Assembly (NCBI RefSeq): GCF_018070575.1
Contig: NZ_JAGPXN010000004.1
Location: 186,001 to 250,000 of the forward strand
Length of the DNA stretch: 64,000 nt
Source: Micromonospora sp. C31
GTDB lineage: Bacteria > Actinomycetota > Actinomycetes > Mycobacteriales > Micromonosporaceae
Direction: 5' to 3'
Shown: in pieces, positions 25,633-33,928 of the stretch
Numbering within the stretch: position 1 is the first letter of the stretch
Layout: the number at the start of each line of letters is the position of its first letter
The notes under the pieces: generated by a model
What the model was told of the DNA's origin: nothing
Databases searched by the model: none
Seen by the model: the letters and a program-made list of their open reading frames with translations, nothing else
Translations under genes and position numbers: made by a program

Positions 25633-26772
25633 ATGTTCGGACAGACCACCACGACCACACCACCGCCGACGGAGCGGGGCCTGGAGGACCTCGACGCGGC
25701 CGCACTGGCGTACGCGGCCCGCATCGAGGGCCTACCGCCCGAACGACGCCAGGAGGCGCGGGACGACCTGGTCCGCTTCGCGCTGCCGTTCGCGGGGCGG
25801 CTGGCCCGCCGCTACCGGGGGCGCGGCGAGCCGCTGGAGGACCTGGAGCAGGTCGCCCGGCTCGGCCTGGTCAACGCCGTCGACCGGTACGACCCGGAGC
25901 GGGGTTCGTTCACCGCGTACGCGGCCATCACCATCGTCGGCGAGATCAAGCGCCACTTCCGCGACCGCACCTGGGGCGTGCACGTGCCCCGCCGGCTGCG
26001 CGACCTGATCCTGGAGGTGGGGCAGGCGACCTCCGCGCTGACCAGCGAGCTGTCCCGGGCCCCGACGGTCGCCGAGCTGGCGGAACGGTTGGAGACGCCG
26101 CAGCAGGAGATCCTCGCGGCGCTGGAGTCCGCCGCCGGCTACAGCCCGGCCTCGCTGAACGCCCCCGTCGGCGGCGAGAGCTCGGCCGAGTTCGGCGACC
26201 TGGTCGGCGAGTCCGACAACGCGCTGGAGTCCGTCGACGACCGGGTGACGGTCAGCGGGCTGCTGCACCGGCTGCCCTGGCGGGAGCGGCGCATCCTGGC
26301 CATGCGCTTCTACGGCAACCAGACCCAGGCGGAGATCGCCGCCCGATTCGGCATCTCCCAGATGCACGTCTCCCGGCTGCTGTCGCGGGCGTTGACCTGG
26401 CTGCGCCAGGCGATGCTCGCCGACGCCCCGCCACCGTGGCAGAGCGGGGCCGCCGAGTCGGAACCGGCGAAGACCAGGATCTCGGTGCGGCACAACGGCG
26501 ACCGGGTGGTCGTGGAGGTCGGCGGTGAGGTCGACCGCGACGGCGCGGACCAGCTGCGCCGGGCGATGCTGGCGGCGGTGACCGGGCAGCCCGCCGAGGT
26601 GGTGGTCGACCTGGACGGCGCGGGCGGCTTCGACGCCGGCGGCATCGCCGCGCTGATGGCCGGCCGCGAGGCCGCCGTGCGCACGGGGGTGCCGCTGCGG
26701 CTGACCCGGGTCCAGCCGGCCGTGCGCCGCTCACTCACCGCGGCGGGACTCGCGGCGGCCCGGGAGGGCTGA
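25633..26772 (+). CDS. SigB/SigF-type sigma factor fused to a C-terminal STAS domain
   Basis: 379 residues; normal members of this sigma class are ~260. Region 2 (LVRFALPFAGRLARRYRGRGEPLEDLEQVARLGLVNAVDRYDPERGSFTAYA), region 3 (VHVPRRLRDLILEVGQATSALTSELSRAPTVAELAERL) and region 4 (RLPWRERRILAMRFYGNQTQAEIAARFGISQMHVSRLLSRAL, to ~260) are complete. Residues ~281-376 add a STAS (anti-anti-sigma) domain: VVVEVGGEVDRDGADQLRRAML, VVVDLDGAGGFDAGGIAALM. The position normally holding the phospho-serine (DSSG) is DAGG, with Ala335. This class recognises GTTT...GGGTA promoters, which recur through this window. Start: GAGGGAGG precedes the ATG. Confidence 0.92.
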   Translation: MFGQTTTTTPPPTERGLEDLDAAALAYAARIEGLPPERRQEARDDLVRFALPFAGRLARRYRGRGEPLEDLEQVARLGLVNAVDRYDPERGSFTAYAAITIVGEIKRHFRDRTWGVHVPRRLRDLILEVGQATSALTSELSRAPTVAELAERLETPQQEILAALESAAGYSPASLNAPVGGESSAEFGDLVGESDNALESVDDRVTVSGLLHRLPWRERRILAMRFYGNQTQAEIAARFGISQMHVSRLLSRALTWLRQAMLADAPPPWQSGAAESEPAKTRISVRHNGDRVVVEVGGEVDRDGADQLRRAMLAAVTGQPAEVVVDLDGAGGFDAGGIAALMAGREAAVRTGVPLRLTRVQPAVRRSLTAAGLAAAREG

Positions 26773-26776
26773 CCGC

Positions 26777-26819
26777 ACGCCCGTGGGCCGGCGCCGCTCG
26801 GGTGCCGGCCCACGGGCGT
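26777..26819 (+). terminator. Strong hairpin after the sigma-STAS gene
   Basis: 16-base perfect stem (arms 26777-26792 and 26804-26819) with an 11-base loop, starting five bases after the stop. It lies between convergent genes and could terminate both. Confidence 0.85.
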
Positions 26820-26829
26820 ACGCGCGACA

Positions 26830-26861
26830 GGGGCCGGCACCGCCTGTGCGGTGCCGGCCCC
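26830..26861 (-). terminator. Second hairpin, terminator of ctaD
   Basis: 14-base perfect stem (26830-26843 and 26848-26861) with a CTGT loop, 15 bases beyond the ctaD stop. It sits immediately next to the previous hairpin, so the convergent genes have back-to-back terminators. Confidence 0.8.
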
Positions 26862-26876
26862 GGCGGTGCCCGCCGG

Positions 26877-28898
26877 TCACCGAGGTCGATCGTCACCGCC
26901 GTCGCTGTGCGGGTGCCGCCAGCGACCCGGGCTGCGCCGGCCACTGCGGTCGGAGTCCAGCGGGTTCGGGTTCTCACTCTCCTCGCCCGGGGCGTCGCTG
27001 TCCTCGAAGCTGGGGCGGCGTACGTCCTCCGGCTCCGGGACGTCGACGGGCCGGGCGCCGGACTGCGGCGCGGGCTGGTACGCGACGGCGTCGCGGGCGC
27101 CCCGCGCGCCCCCGGCGGCCGGTGACTCCGGCGGGTGCTTCTCGCGGTGCAGCTCTTCGCGGAAGTCCTGCGGGGGCTTGGTGGTGCGCTGCGGCAGGTC
27201 CCGGCCGAGGTCGGCGACGAGGGGGCCGTACTTGGCGTCGAAGGCGGGCCGCTCGGAGCGGATGCGGGGCATCCGGTCGAAGTTGCGCAGGGGCGGCGGG
27301 CAGGTGGTGGCCCACTCCAGCGAGTTGCCGAAGCCCCAGGGGTCGTCGACGTTCACCAACGCCCCGTACCGCCAGGACTTCCAGGCGTTCCAGATGAAGA
27401 ACAGCGTGGACGCGCCGAGCACGAAGGAGAAGATGCTGGAGATCGTGTTCAGCGTGGTGAACCCGTCGGTGGGCAGGTAGTCGGCGTACCGGCGGGGCAT
27501 GCCCTCGCTGCCCAGCCAGTGGTGCACCAGGAAGGTGCCGTGGAAGCCGATGAACATGGTCCAGAAGTGGGCCTTGCCGAGTCGCTCGTCCAGCAGCCGC
27601 CCGGTCATCTTCGGCCACCAGAAGTAGAAGCCGCCGAAGAGCGCGAAGACCACCGTGCCGAACACGACGTAGTGGAAGTGCGCCACCACGAAGTAGGTGT
27701 CGTGGGTGTGCCAGTCGGCTGGCGGGCTGGCCAGCAGCACTCCGGTGAGGCCGCCGAGCAGGAACGTCACCAGGAAGCCGATCGCGAAGAGCATCGGCGT
27801 CTCGAAGGTGAGCTGTCCCTTCCACATGGTGCCGATCCAGTTGAAGAACTTCACCCCGGTGGGCACCGCGATCAGGTAGCTCAGGATGCTGAAGAACGGC
27901 AGCAGCACCTGGCCGGTGGCGAACATGTGGTGCGCCCACACGGTCATCGACAGCACGGTGATCGCGATGGTGGCCAGCACCAGCCCCGTGTAGCCGAAGA
28001 TCGGCTTACGGGAGAAGACCGGGATGATCTCCGTGATGATGCCGAAGAACGGCAGCGCGATGATGTACACCTCGGGGTGGCCGAAGAACCAGAACAGGTG
28101 CTGGTAGAGCATCGGCCCGGCGGTCGACGGGTCGTAGACGTGGGCGTTGAGCAGCCGGTCCGCCGCGAGCGCCATCAGGGCCGCGGCGAGCAGCGGGAAC
28201 ACCAGGACCACCAGCAGGCTGGTGAAGAGCATGTTCCAGGTGAAGATCGGCATCCGGAACATGGTCATGCCGGGCGCGCGCAGGGTGAGGATCGTCGTGA
28301 TCAGGTTGACCGCCCCGAGGATCGTGCCCAGCCCCGAGACCACCAGTCCGATAACCCACATGTTGGCACCGGCGCCGGGGGAGTGCTCCGGGCTGCTCAG
28401 CGGCGAGTACGCCGTCCAGCCGAAGTCGGCGGAGCCGCCCGGGGTGAGGAAGCCGCCGATCACCATCAGCCCGCCGAACAGGTAGAGCCAGTACGCGAGG
28501 GCGTTGAGCCGGGGGAACGACACGTCCGGGGCGCCGATCTGGATCGGCACGATGTAGTTGGCGAAGCCGAACGCGGCCGGGGTGGCGAAGAGCAGCAGCA
28601 TGACCGCGCCGTGCGAGGTGAAGAGTTGGTTGTACTGCTCGGAGGAGAGGATCTGCATGCCGGGCCGGGCCAGTTCGGCCCGCATCAGCATCGCCTGGAT
28701 CCCGGCCACCAGGAAGAAGCTGAACGAGGTCAGCAGGTAGAGCAGCCCGATCTGCTTGTGGTCGGTGGTGGCCAGGAACCGGGTCAGCTTTCCGCCGGGG
28801 AGCGGCTTGCGCAACGGCCCGGGATAGCCGCCGAAGCGGGCTGGCGCCAAGATCGCCGGTCCCCGGTCGCGTGGTTCCCTGGTTACCCGCTTGGGCAT
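26877..28898 (-). CDS. ctaD: Cytochrome c oxidase subunit I (aa3-type), solitary copy
   Basis: 673 residues from ATG 28898, with GAGGG five bases before it. Twelve membrane helices. Conserved ligand segments: [11 protein letters not shown] (haem a His), [10 protein letters not shown] (CuB His and cross-linked Tyr), [11 protein letters not shown] (CuB His pair), [17 protein letters not shown] (haem a3 and haem a His). The last ~110 residues are a hydrophilic, Pro/Arg/Glu-rich cytoplasmic tail. No ctaC, ctaE or ctaF is nearby, so this is probably a second catalytic subunit that must use subunits encoded elsewhere. A stress-type promoter candidate lies 40 bases upstream. Confidence 0.95.
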   Translation of the reverse strand: MPKRVTREPRDRGPAILAPARFGGYPGPLRKPLPGGKLTRFLATTDHKQIGLLYLLTSFSFFLVAGIQAMLMRAELARPGMQILSSEQYNQLFTSHGAVMLLLFATPAAFGFANYIVPIQIGAPDVSFPRLNALAYWLYLFGGLMVIGGFLTPGGSADFGWTAYSPLSSPEHSPGAGANMWVIGLVVSGLGTILGAVNLITTILTLRAPGMTMFRMPIFTWNMLFTSLLVVLVFPLLAAALMALAADRLLNAHVYDPSTAGPMLYQHLFWFFGHPEVYIIALPFFGIITEIIPVFSRKPIFGYTGLVLATIAITVLSMTVWAHHMFATGQVLLPFFSILSYLIAVPTGVKFFNWIGTMWKGQLTFETPMLFAIGFLVTFLLGGLTGVLLASPPADWHTHDTYFVVAHFHYVVFGTVVFALFGGFYFWWPKMTGRLLDERLGKAHFWTMFIGFHGTFLVHHWLGSEGMPRRYADYLPTDGFTTLNTISSIFSFVLGASTLFFIWNAWKSWRYGALVNVDDPWGFGNSLEWATTCPPPLRNFDRMPRIRSERPAFDAKYGPLVADLGRDLPQRTTKPPQDFREELHREKHPPESPAAGGARGARDAVAYQPAPQSGARPVDVPEPEDVRRPSFEDSDAPGEESENPNPLDSDRSGRRSPGRWRHPHSDGGDDRPR

Positions 28899-28938
28899 GT
28901 GACCCTCACCCCGCCAGACGACAGATAGGACGGCGCGG

Positions 28939-28964
28939 CTAGCCGCCCCGCACCCCATGAAACC
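28939..28964 (-). promoter_or_regulatory. Candidate SigB/SigF-type promoter (ctaD), one mismatch
   Basis: Minus strand: GGTTT, 15 bases, GGCTAG (one mismatch from GGGTAG), 40 bases before the ATG. The distance is the same as for the better matches in this window. Confidence 0.4.
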
Positions 28965-29003
28965 AGGCGACAGCGGTCTTTCAGGCGAGAGTGGTAAATC
29001 CGG

Positions 29004-29732
29004 TCAATTGGCGGGCAGGATGGCCCAGACGACCTTTCCGTCGCCGGCCGGCGCGCTGCCCCACCCCTGGGCCAGCTCGCGCACCAGCATCAGCCCCCGG
29101 CCGCCCTCGGCCCGCGCGTCGGGACAGCCGGCCCGCACCAGGTTGCGGTCGCCGTCGGACACCGCCACGTGCAGGTACGGCCGGCGCAACGTCAGCGTCA
29201 CCCGCATCGGCGTACCGGCGTGCCGGACCACGTTGCCGACCAGTTCGCTGAGCACCAGCGACGCCGGACCGACGGACTCCGGCAGGTTCCACCGCCCGCA
29301 GGCGTCGGTGACCAGTTCCCGCGCCCGCCGGCAGGCCTCCGCAACCGGTTCGAGCCGGGCCCGCAGTCGGGGCGCCGCCGCCGCGTTCGCCGCCCGGGTC
29401 GCCTCGTCGCAGTCGCGGCGTACCGGCACCACCCGGCAGGCGGTCGACTGCGCCAGCCACACCGCCGTCTCGGGCGGCGGGGCACACAGCACGACGGGCA
29501 CCCCCGGCCAGCCGGCCGCCCGGCGGGCGATGGCGGCGAAGACCGAGAGGGCGAGCGGGTCACGGACGGTGACGTCGGTGAGGTCGACCACGAGCGCGTC
29601 GGGCTGGCTGGCCAGGCAGCCGTCCAGCACGTTGTGCACCGTGCGCATGGTGCCGAGGTCGAGGCCGCCACGAAGGCGTACGACGGTCACCGGTGACCGG
29701 TCGCGCACCTCGCAGGTGATCCGCCGCGGCAT
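29004..29732 (-). CDS. STAS domain fused to RsbW-like ATPase
   Basis: 242 residues. Residues 1-100 are a STAS fold (VTVVRLRGGLDLGTMRTVHNVLDGCL, DALVVDLTDVTVRDPLALSVFAAI). The phospho-serine position is replaced (RDPLALS instead of DSSG). Residues ~110-242 are a GHKL/HATPase_c domain of the anti-sigma kinase type: LSELVGNVVRHAG (N-box, Glu163 and Asn167), VSDGDRNLV (G1, Asp193), AEGGRGLMLVRELAQGWG (G2). Such kinases bind sigma factors or phosphorylate STAS proteins. It has a full GGTTT-N16-GGGTAG promoter 39 bases upstream and lies 2.2 kb from the sigma-STAS gene, so it is a plausible partner. Confidence 0.88.
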   Translation of the reverse strand: MPRRITCEVRDRSPVTVVRLRGGLDLGTMRTVHNVLDGCLASQPDALVVDLTDVTVRDPLALSVFAAIARRAAGWPGVPVVLCAPPPETAVWLAQSTACRVVPVRRDCDEATRAANAAAAPRLRARLEPVAEACRRARELVTDACGRWNLPESVGPASLVLSELVGNVVRHAGTPMRVTLTLRRPYLHVAVSDGDRNLVRAGCPDARAEGGRGLMLVRELAQGWGSAPAGDGKVVWAILPAN

Positions 29733-29771
29733 GGGCGCCCTCGTTTCGCGTCGTCGTCGGGGATCTCCGGA

Positions 29772-29798
29772 CTACCCGGACGCGGGCAGGGCGAAACC
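29772..29798 (-). promoter_or_regulatory. SigB/SigF-type promoter (STAS-ATPase gene)
   Basis: Minus strand: GGTTT, 16 bases, GGGTAG, ending 39 bases before the ATG at 29732. It is a full match to the GGWWT-N15-17-GGGTA class. Confidence 0.75.
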
Positions 29799-29838
29799 GG
29801 GCCGGTCGGGGCGGCGAGCCCCGGCCGGTCGCACTGCG

Positions 29839-30303
29839 TCACCGACCGGCCCGGCCCCGGGTGGTCAGGACGCCGAGCGCGATCATGCCCAGGCCGAGGA
29901 ACAGGTGCAGCCAGTTGTCGGCGTCGTTGACCGGGATGAAGTTGGCCCCGCTGTCGTGGTCGATCACCAGACCGTAGAGCAGGAGCACCAGGTAGATCGC
30001 GCCGCCGCCGATCAGGTAGGCCCGCGCCCCCGCGACGGTGCGGGCCAGCACCAGCCCCGCCACCCCGAAGAGCAGGTGGACGAAGTTGTGCAGCACCGAG
30101 ACCTGGAACAGGCCGAGCAGCCTGGCGTCGGAGTCGTGCCCGGCGAAGCGCAGGTCGCCGAAGTCGCTGGTGATGCCCGGCACGAAGCCGAGCACGCCGA
30201 CCAGGAGGAACACCACCGCCACGGCGGTGGCGGCCCGCCGGACGGGAGCCTTGCCGTCGGCCGGGTCGTGCCGGGCGCGGGAGCGCGCCATGGGACCGGT
30301 CAC
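29839..30303 (-). CDS. DUF4383 membrane protein
   Basis: 154 residues from GTG 30303, chosen because GAGGAG lies six bases upstream. Four membrane helices: AATAVAVVFLLVGVLGFVPG, FVHLLFGVAGLVLA, AYLIGGGAIYLVLLLYGLV, WLHLFLGLGMIALGVL. The FVPG and HNFVHLLFG motifs are characteristic of DUF4383. No function is established that I can state. Followed on the minus strand by the STAS-ATPase gene, but with that gene's own promoter between them. Confidence 0.82.
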   Translation of the reverse strand: MTGPMARSRARHDPADGKAPVRRAATAVAVVFLLVGVLGFVPGITSDFGDLRFAGHDSDARLLGLFQVSVLHNFVHLLFGVAGLVLARTVAGARAYLIGGGAIYLVLLLYGLVIDHDSGANFIPVNDADNWLHLFLGLGMIALGVLTTRGRAGR

Positions 30304-30344
30304 CGCCGTCTCCTCACCGTGTGGGAACGCTGGGCGCAGCGCGC

Positions 30345-30370
30345 CTTCCCGCTGCTCCCACCGGCAAACC
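30345..30370 (-). promoter_or_regulatory. Candidate SigB/SigF-type promoter (DUF4383), one mismatch
   Basis: Minus strand: GGTTT, 15 bases, GGGAAG (T to A in the -10), 41 bases before the GTG start. The -35 and spacing are ideal, but the -10 is imperfect. Confidence 0.35.
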
Positions 30371-30430
30371 CGCGGCCGGGGTCGCCCGGTCGCCGTACCG
30401 GGGCCGGCACGCCACGAGGCCGGCCCGAAA

Positions 30431-30467
30431 CCGGGGCCGGCCCACCGTCACGGCGGGCCGGCCCCGG
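30431..30467 (-). terminator. Hairpin terminator of the GT4 gene
   Basis: A stem of about 13 bases (CCGGGGCCGGCCC paired with its complement) with a small loop, 16 bases beyond the stop of the glycosyltransferase gene. Confidence 0.65.
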
Positions 30468-30482
30468 GACGCGGACCCGTGG

Positions 30483-31640
30483 TCAGGCCGGCAGCAGACG
30501 TCCGGCGGCGGCGAGCCGGCGGACCCGCTCGTAGAGGCCGACGTACTTCTCGGCCATCGCCGCGGGGGTGAAGCGGACGGCGGCCTCGCGCCGGCACTCG
30601 TCCGCATCCAGCAGGCCGGCGGCCAGCAGCAGGTCGCCCAGCTCCTCCTCGTCGGTGGTGAGCAGGCCGGTGCGGCCGTGCTCGATCAGCTCGGGCAGGC
30701 AGCCCCGGGCGGTGGCGACCACGGGCGTGCCCAGGGCCAGCGACTCGACCACCGCCGTGCCGCCCGGCTCCTCCCAGCGCAGCGGGAACAGCGAGGCCCG
30801 GGCGCCGGCCAGCAGGTCGTCGCGTTCCTGCCCGGCCACGGTGCCCACCCAGCGGACCAGGTCGCCGTCGACGTGCGGCGCCACCTCGTCGTAGAAGAAC
30901 CGGACGTCCGGGTTCTGCCGGGCCCCGTCCCCGGCGGCGGCCAGGTCCTCCGGCCGGTGGTACGGGCCGACCGGCCCGGCGAGCACCAGCGGCACCCCCA
31001 CCCGCCGGGCGAGGCGCGCGCCCACGTCCTGACCCTTGCCGGGGTTGATCCGGCCCAGGATGATCAGATAGTCGCCCTTCTCCGCCCGGGGCCGACGGTC
31101 CGCGTCGACGGCGAGCGGGGTGGACAGGTGCACGTGGCCCACCGAGTGCTCCTGCAAGGCCCGGGGCGCGCGGGCCAGCTGCGAGGCGGAGACCCCGTTG
31201 ACCCGCACCCGGTCGCCGCCGTCGAGGTTGCCGTAGAGCGCCGGGTGTTTGGCCAGGTCCCAGTGCAGTGTGTGCAGGGCCGGCGGGGCGTCCGGGCCCA
31301 TCGCGGCGAGCGTGGCCAGACCGACCGCCTCCACGTGGTCGTGCACCAGGTCGATGTCGTCGCGCGAGTGCAGCGCGCGCACCACGCCGTTGAGGTGTGC
31401 CTGTGAGATGCCGCAGACCTGGTTGTACGGCCGTTGCAGGGCGTGGAACTGCCCGTCGGGGAAGACGGAGAACTTCTCGTCGACCGGGAGCGTGCTGCTG
31501 TCGACCGAGGCGAGCACCACCCGTACGCCGAGGCGGCGCAGCTCGGGTACCAGCGTCGCGATGACGTTCTCGATGCCGCCGTAGCCGGGCGGCGGCACGG
31601 ACAGCCACGGACCGGCGTTCATCAGGACGGTGAGGCTCAT
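30483..31640 (-). CDS. GT4-family glycosyltransferase
   Basis: 385 residues, two Rossmann-like domains (GT-B). N-terminal: WLSVPPPGYGGIENVIATLVPELRRLG (nucleotide-independent loop) and DLVHDHVEAVGLA. C-terminal: YLIILGRINPGKGQDVGARLA (donor-binding start), VGTVAGQERDDLLAGARASLFPLRWEEPGGTAVVESLALGTPVVAT, which contains the E-x7-E motif with PGGTAVVE. It probably uses a nucleotide sugar. It is 73 bases downstream of gpgS on the same strand, so a shared role in glucosylglycerate/methylglucose-polymer or trehalose-related glycans is possible. Confidence 0.87.
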   Translation of the reverse strand: MSLTVLMNAGPWLSVPPPGYGGIENVIATLVPELRRLGVRVVLASVDSSTLPVDEKFSVFPDGQFHALQRPYNQVCGISQAHLNGVVRALHSRDDIDLVHDHVEAVGLATLAAMGPDAPPALHTLHWDLAKHPALYGNLDGGDRVRVNGVSASQLARAPRALQEHSVGHVHLSTPLAVDADRRPRAEKGDYLIILGRINPGKGQDVGARLARRVGVPLVLAGPVGPYHRPEDLAAAGDGARQNPDVRFFYDEVAPHVDGDLVRWVGTVAGQERDDLLAGARASLFPLRWEEPGGTAVVESLALGTPVVATARGCLPELIEHGRTGLLTTDEEELGDLLLAAGLLDADECRREAAVRFTPAAMAEKYVGLYERVRRLAAAGRLLPA

Positions 31641-31713
31641 ACGGGGTTCCTTCCCTCGGCGGGGCCCTGGGCCGTCCGCACCCGGTCGTTCGGGGTCGCG
31701 ACAGGTCGCGTGC

Positions 31714-32736
31714 TCACGCCGCGGCGACCCGTCGGCGGGGGATCCGGTGCCGCAGCTCCGCCAGGGGCGGTCGCTCCTCCACCGAGACGTCGCTGACGAC
31801 GATCTCCCGGTCCAGGTTCGGCAGGGCGTCGGAGCCGCCGCGCCGGAACTGGGTCAGCAGGGCGGCGGGCGTCGCGCCCGGCACCGCCCAGCCGCGTCGC
31901 TGCAACCGTGACCAGGCGGTCAGCATGATCTGGGCCGACATCCGGCCCAGCGCGGCCGTGTCCTGGTGGCGGTGCTTGCGTTCGCCCAGGTCCACCTGGG
32001 CCAGCGCGTCCAACCCGACCAGCTCGAGCAGGTCGATGAGCATCGCCGTCTCGACCCCGTAGCCGGAGACGAACGGCACCCGCTCCAGCACCTCCCGGCG
32101 GCCGGCGTACTCACCGGCGAGGGGCTGCACGAAGCCCGCCAGCTCGGGCCAGAACAGGTTCAGCATCGGCCGGGCCATCAGCTCCGTCACCCGCCCGCCG
32201 CCGTCGGCCTCCACGCTGGACGCCCCGACCAACGGGCGGTGGTAGAAGCCCTTCACGAAGTCCACCGACGGATCGGTCAGCAGCGGACCGATCAGCCCGG
32301 TCACGAAGTGCGGACGGAACTCGCGCAGGTCGGCGTCGACGAATGCCACCACGTCGCCCTCGGCCGCCGCCAGCCCCGCCCACAGCGCGTCCCCCTTGCC
32401 GGTGAGCCGAGGAAGACCCCGGGTCATCGCGTCCTGGCTGACCACCTCCGCGCCGGCGGCACGCGCCACCGCGGCGGTGCGGTCGGTGGACCGGGAGTCC
32501 ACCACGATCAGCTCGTCGACCAGGGCCACCCGCTCCATCAGGTGCTCCCGGATCGTCGAAACGATCGCGCCGACCGTCGCCTCCTCGTCACGGGCCGGCA
32601 GGACCACGCTGACCCTGCTGTCCCCCTTGGCGCGCATCAGGCGCCGTGCCGGCCAGTCACCAGCCGACGTGGTGCGGTAGGTGGCCCAGGCCTCCACCAC
32701 CGGTGACACCATCGTTTCCGTATTCCGCACAGGCAC
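31714..32736 (-). CDS. gpgS: Glucosyl-3-phosphoglycerate synthase
   Basis: 340 residues, GT-A fold of family GT81. Motifs: VVLPARDEEATVGAIVSTIRE, DELIVVDSRSTDRTAAVAR, GKGDALWAGL, VVAFVDADLREFRPHFV (DxD metal motif), PFVSGYGVETAMLIDLLE and LGERKHRHQDTAALGRM. GpgS transfers glucose from NDP-glucose to 3-phosphoglycerate, the first step to glucosylglycerate and, in mycobacteria, methylglucose lipopolysaccharides. The start is GTG 32736, two codons before a second GTG that has GGGGG upstream. Divergent from the Gfo/Idh operon. Confidence 0.93.
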   Translation of the reverse strand: MPVRNTETMVSPVVEAWATYRTTSAGDWPARRLMRAKGDSRVSVVLPARDEEATVGAIVSTIREHLMERVALVDELIVVDSRSTDRTAAVARAAGAEVVSQDAMTRGLPRLTGKGDALWAGLAAAEGDVVAFVDADLREFRPHFVTGLIGPLLTDPSVDFVKGFYHRPLVGASSVEADGGGRVTELMARPMLNLFWPELAGFVQPLAGEYAGRREVLERVPFVSGYGVETAMLIDLLELVGLDALAQVDLGERKHRHQDTAALGRMSAQIMLTAWSRLQRRGWAVPGATPAALLTQFRRGGSDALPNLDREIVVSDVSVEERPPLAELRHRIPRRRVAAA

Positions 32737-32920
32737 CCCCAGATCGTGGCGGAAAAACCTTCACTGTTTTTCCCACTACCGCGCTCGCGCTAACCGCAGC
32801 ATGCCTAACAGCTTGATCACGTCGGTGACGTGGCCGGGTTCCGCCCTGGTGAACGTTTGGTTGCGGGCACCCGGGGGGAGTTGCAGTCACCGAACGCGAA
32901 ACTGTGGCGAAGGGGCTTTC

Positions 32921-33928
32921 ATGCGCACGTGCCGGGTGGGACTGGTAGGGGCCGGCGGGGTGGCGCAACGCCATGCCCGGGTGTTGGGCGGCTTCGCGGA
33001 CGTGGAACTGCTCGGGGTGACCGACGTGCTGCCGCAGGCGGCGGCGGAGCTGGCGCACGCGCACGGCACCCGCGCCTTCGACGACGTCGACGAGCTGCTG
33101 GCCGCCGGCCCGGACGCGGTCTACGTCTGCGTGCCGCCGTTCGCCCACGGGCCGGCCGAGGAGGCGGTCGTCGCGGCCGGGGTGCCGATGTTCGTGGAGA
33201 AGCCGGTCGCCGTCGACCTGGCCACCGCCGAGCGGATCGCCGACCTGGTGGCCCGGCGGGGGCTGCTCACCGGCGTCGGGCACCACTGGCGCTACCTGCC
33301 GGTGGTGCGGCAGGCCCGGGAACTGCTCGCCGAACGTCCGGTGCGGATGGTCGCCGGCGCGTGGTGGGACAAGGTACCCCCGGTGGCCTGGTGGTCGCGG
33401 CGGGACCGCTCCGGCGGCCCGGTGGTCGAGCAGGCCGCGCACGTGCTGGACCTCATCCGGTGCCTGGTCGGCGAGGCCACCGAGGTCACCGCGTACGGCG
33501 ACGGAGCCCCGCCGCCGGTCGACGGGGCCGACATCGACTCGGTGACCACCGCGACGCTGCGCTTCGCCAACGGCGCGGTCGGCACGCTCACCGCCGCCTG
33601 CGTGCTCGGCTGGAAGCACCGCGCCGGGCTGGAGATCCTCGCCGACGGGCTGGCCCTGTCGCTGGGCGAGGACGGGCTCGTCGTGCGCGACGCCGACGGG
33701 GAACGCCGCTTCGACGCCGACCCGGAGGCCGCCCGGGTGGCCGTGGACCGGGCCTTCGTCGACGCCGTCCGGGGCGTCGGCGACGACGTGCGCGTCCCGT
33801 ACGCCGAGGCCCTCGGCACCCAGCGCCTCGCCCTCGCGGTCGCCGACTCCGCCCGCACCGGCCGGCCCGTACGCCTGGACACGCCCGCCGCCGCGCCGCT
33901 GGCCACGGGGGTGACCGTCGATGCGTGA
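32921..33928 (+). CDS. Gfo/Idh/MocA-family oxidoreductase
   Basis: 335 residues from ATG 32921, with GAAGGGG five bases upstream. The N-terminal NAD(P) loop is VGLVGAGGVAQRHARVL; AVYVCVPPFAHGPAEEAV and VEKPVAVDLATAERI contain the family EKP catalytic motif; GPVVEQAAHVLDLIRCLVG (H-x3-D) sits in the C-terminal domain. These enzymes oxidise or reduce sugars, inositols or related polyols. Eight bases overlap the following dehydrogenase start, so the two act as a coupled pair. Substrate unknown. Confidence 0.88.
   Translation: MRTCRVGLVGAGGVAQRHARVLGGFADVELLGVTDVLPQAAAELAHAHGTRAFDDVDELLAAGPDAVYVCVPPFAHGPAEEAVVAAGVPMFVEKPVAVDLATAERIADLVARRGLLTGVGHHWRYLPVVRQARELLAERPVRMVAGAWWDKVPPVAWWSRRDRSGGPVVEQAAHVLDLIRCLVGEATEVTAYGDGAPPPVDGADIDSVTTATLRFANGAVGTLTAACVLGWKHRAGLEILADGLALSLGEDGLVVRDADGERRFDADPEAARVAVDRAFVDAVRGVGDDVRVPYAEALGTQRLALAVADSARTGRPVRLDTPAAAPLATGVTVDA

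Noticed and set aside
32690..32760. GGTTT-N16-GGGTGC near the gpgS start as a stress promoter
   Set aside because: The -10 would overlap the start codon and has one mismatch; position is incompatible with a normal or leaderless start at the GTG.
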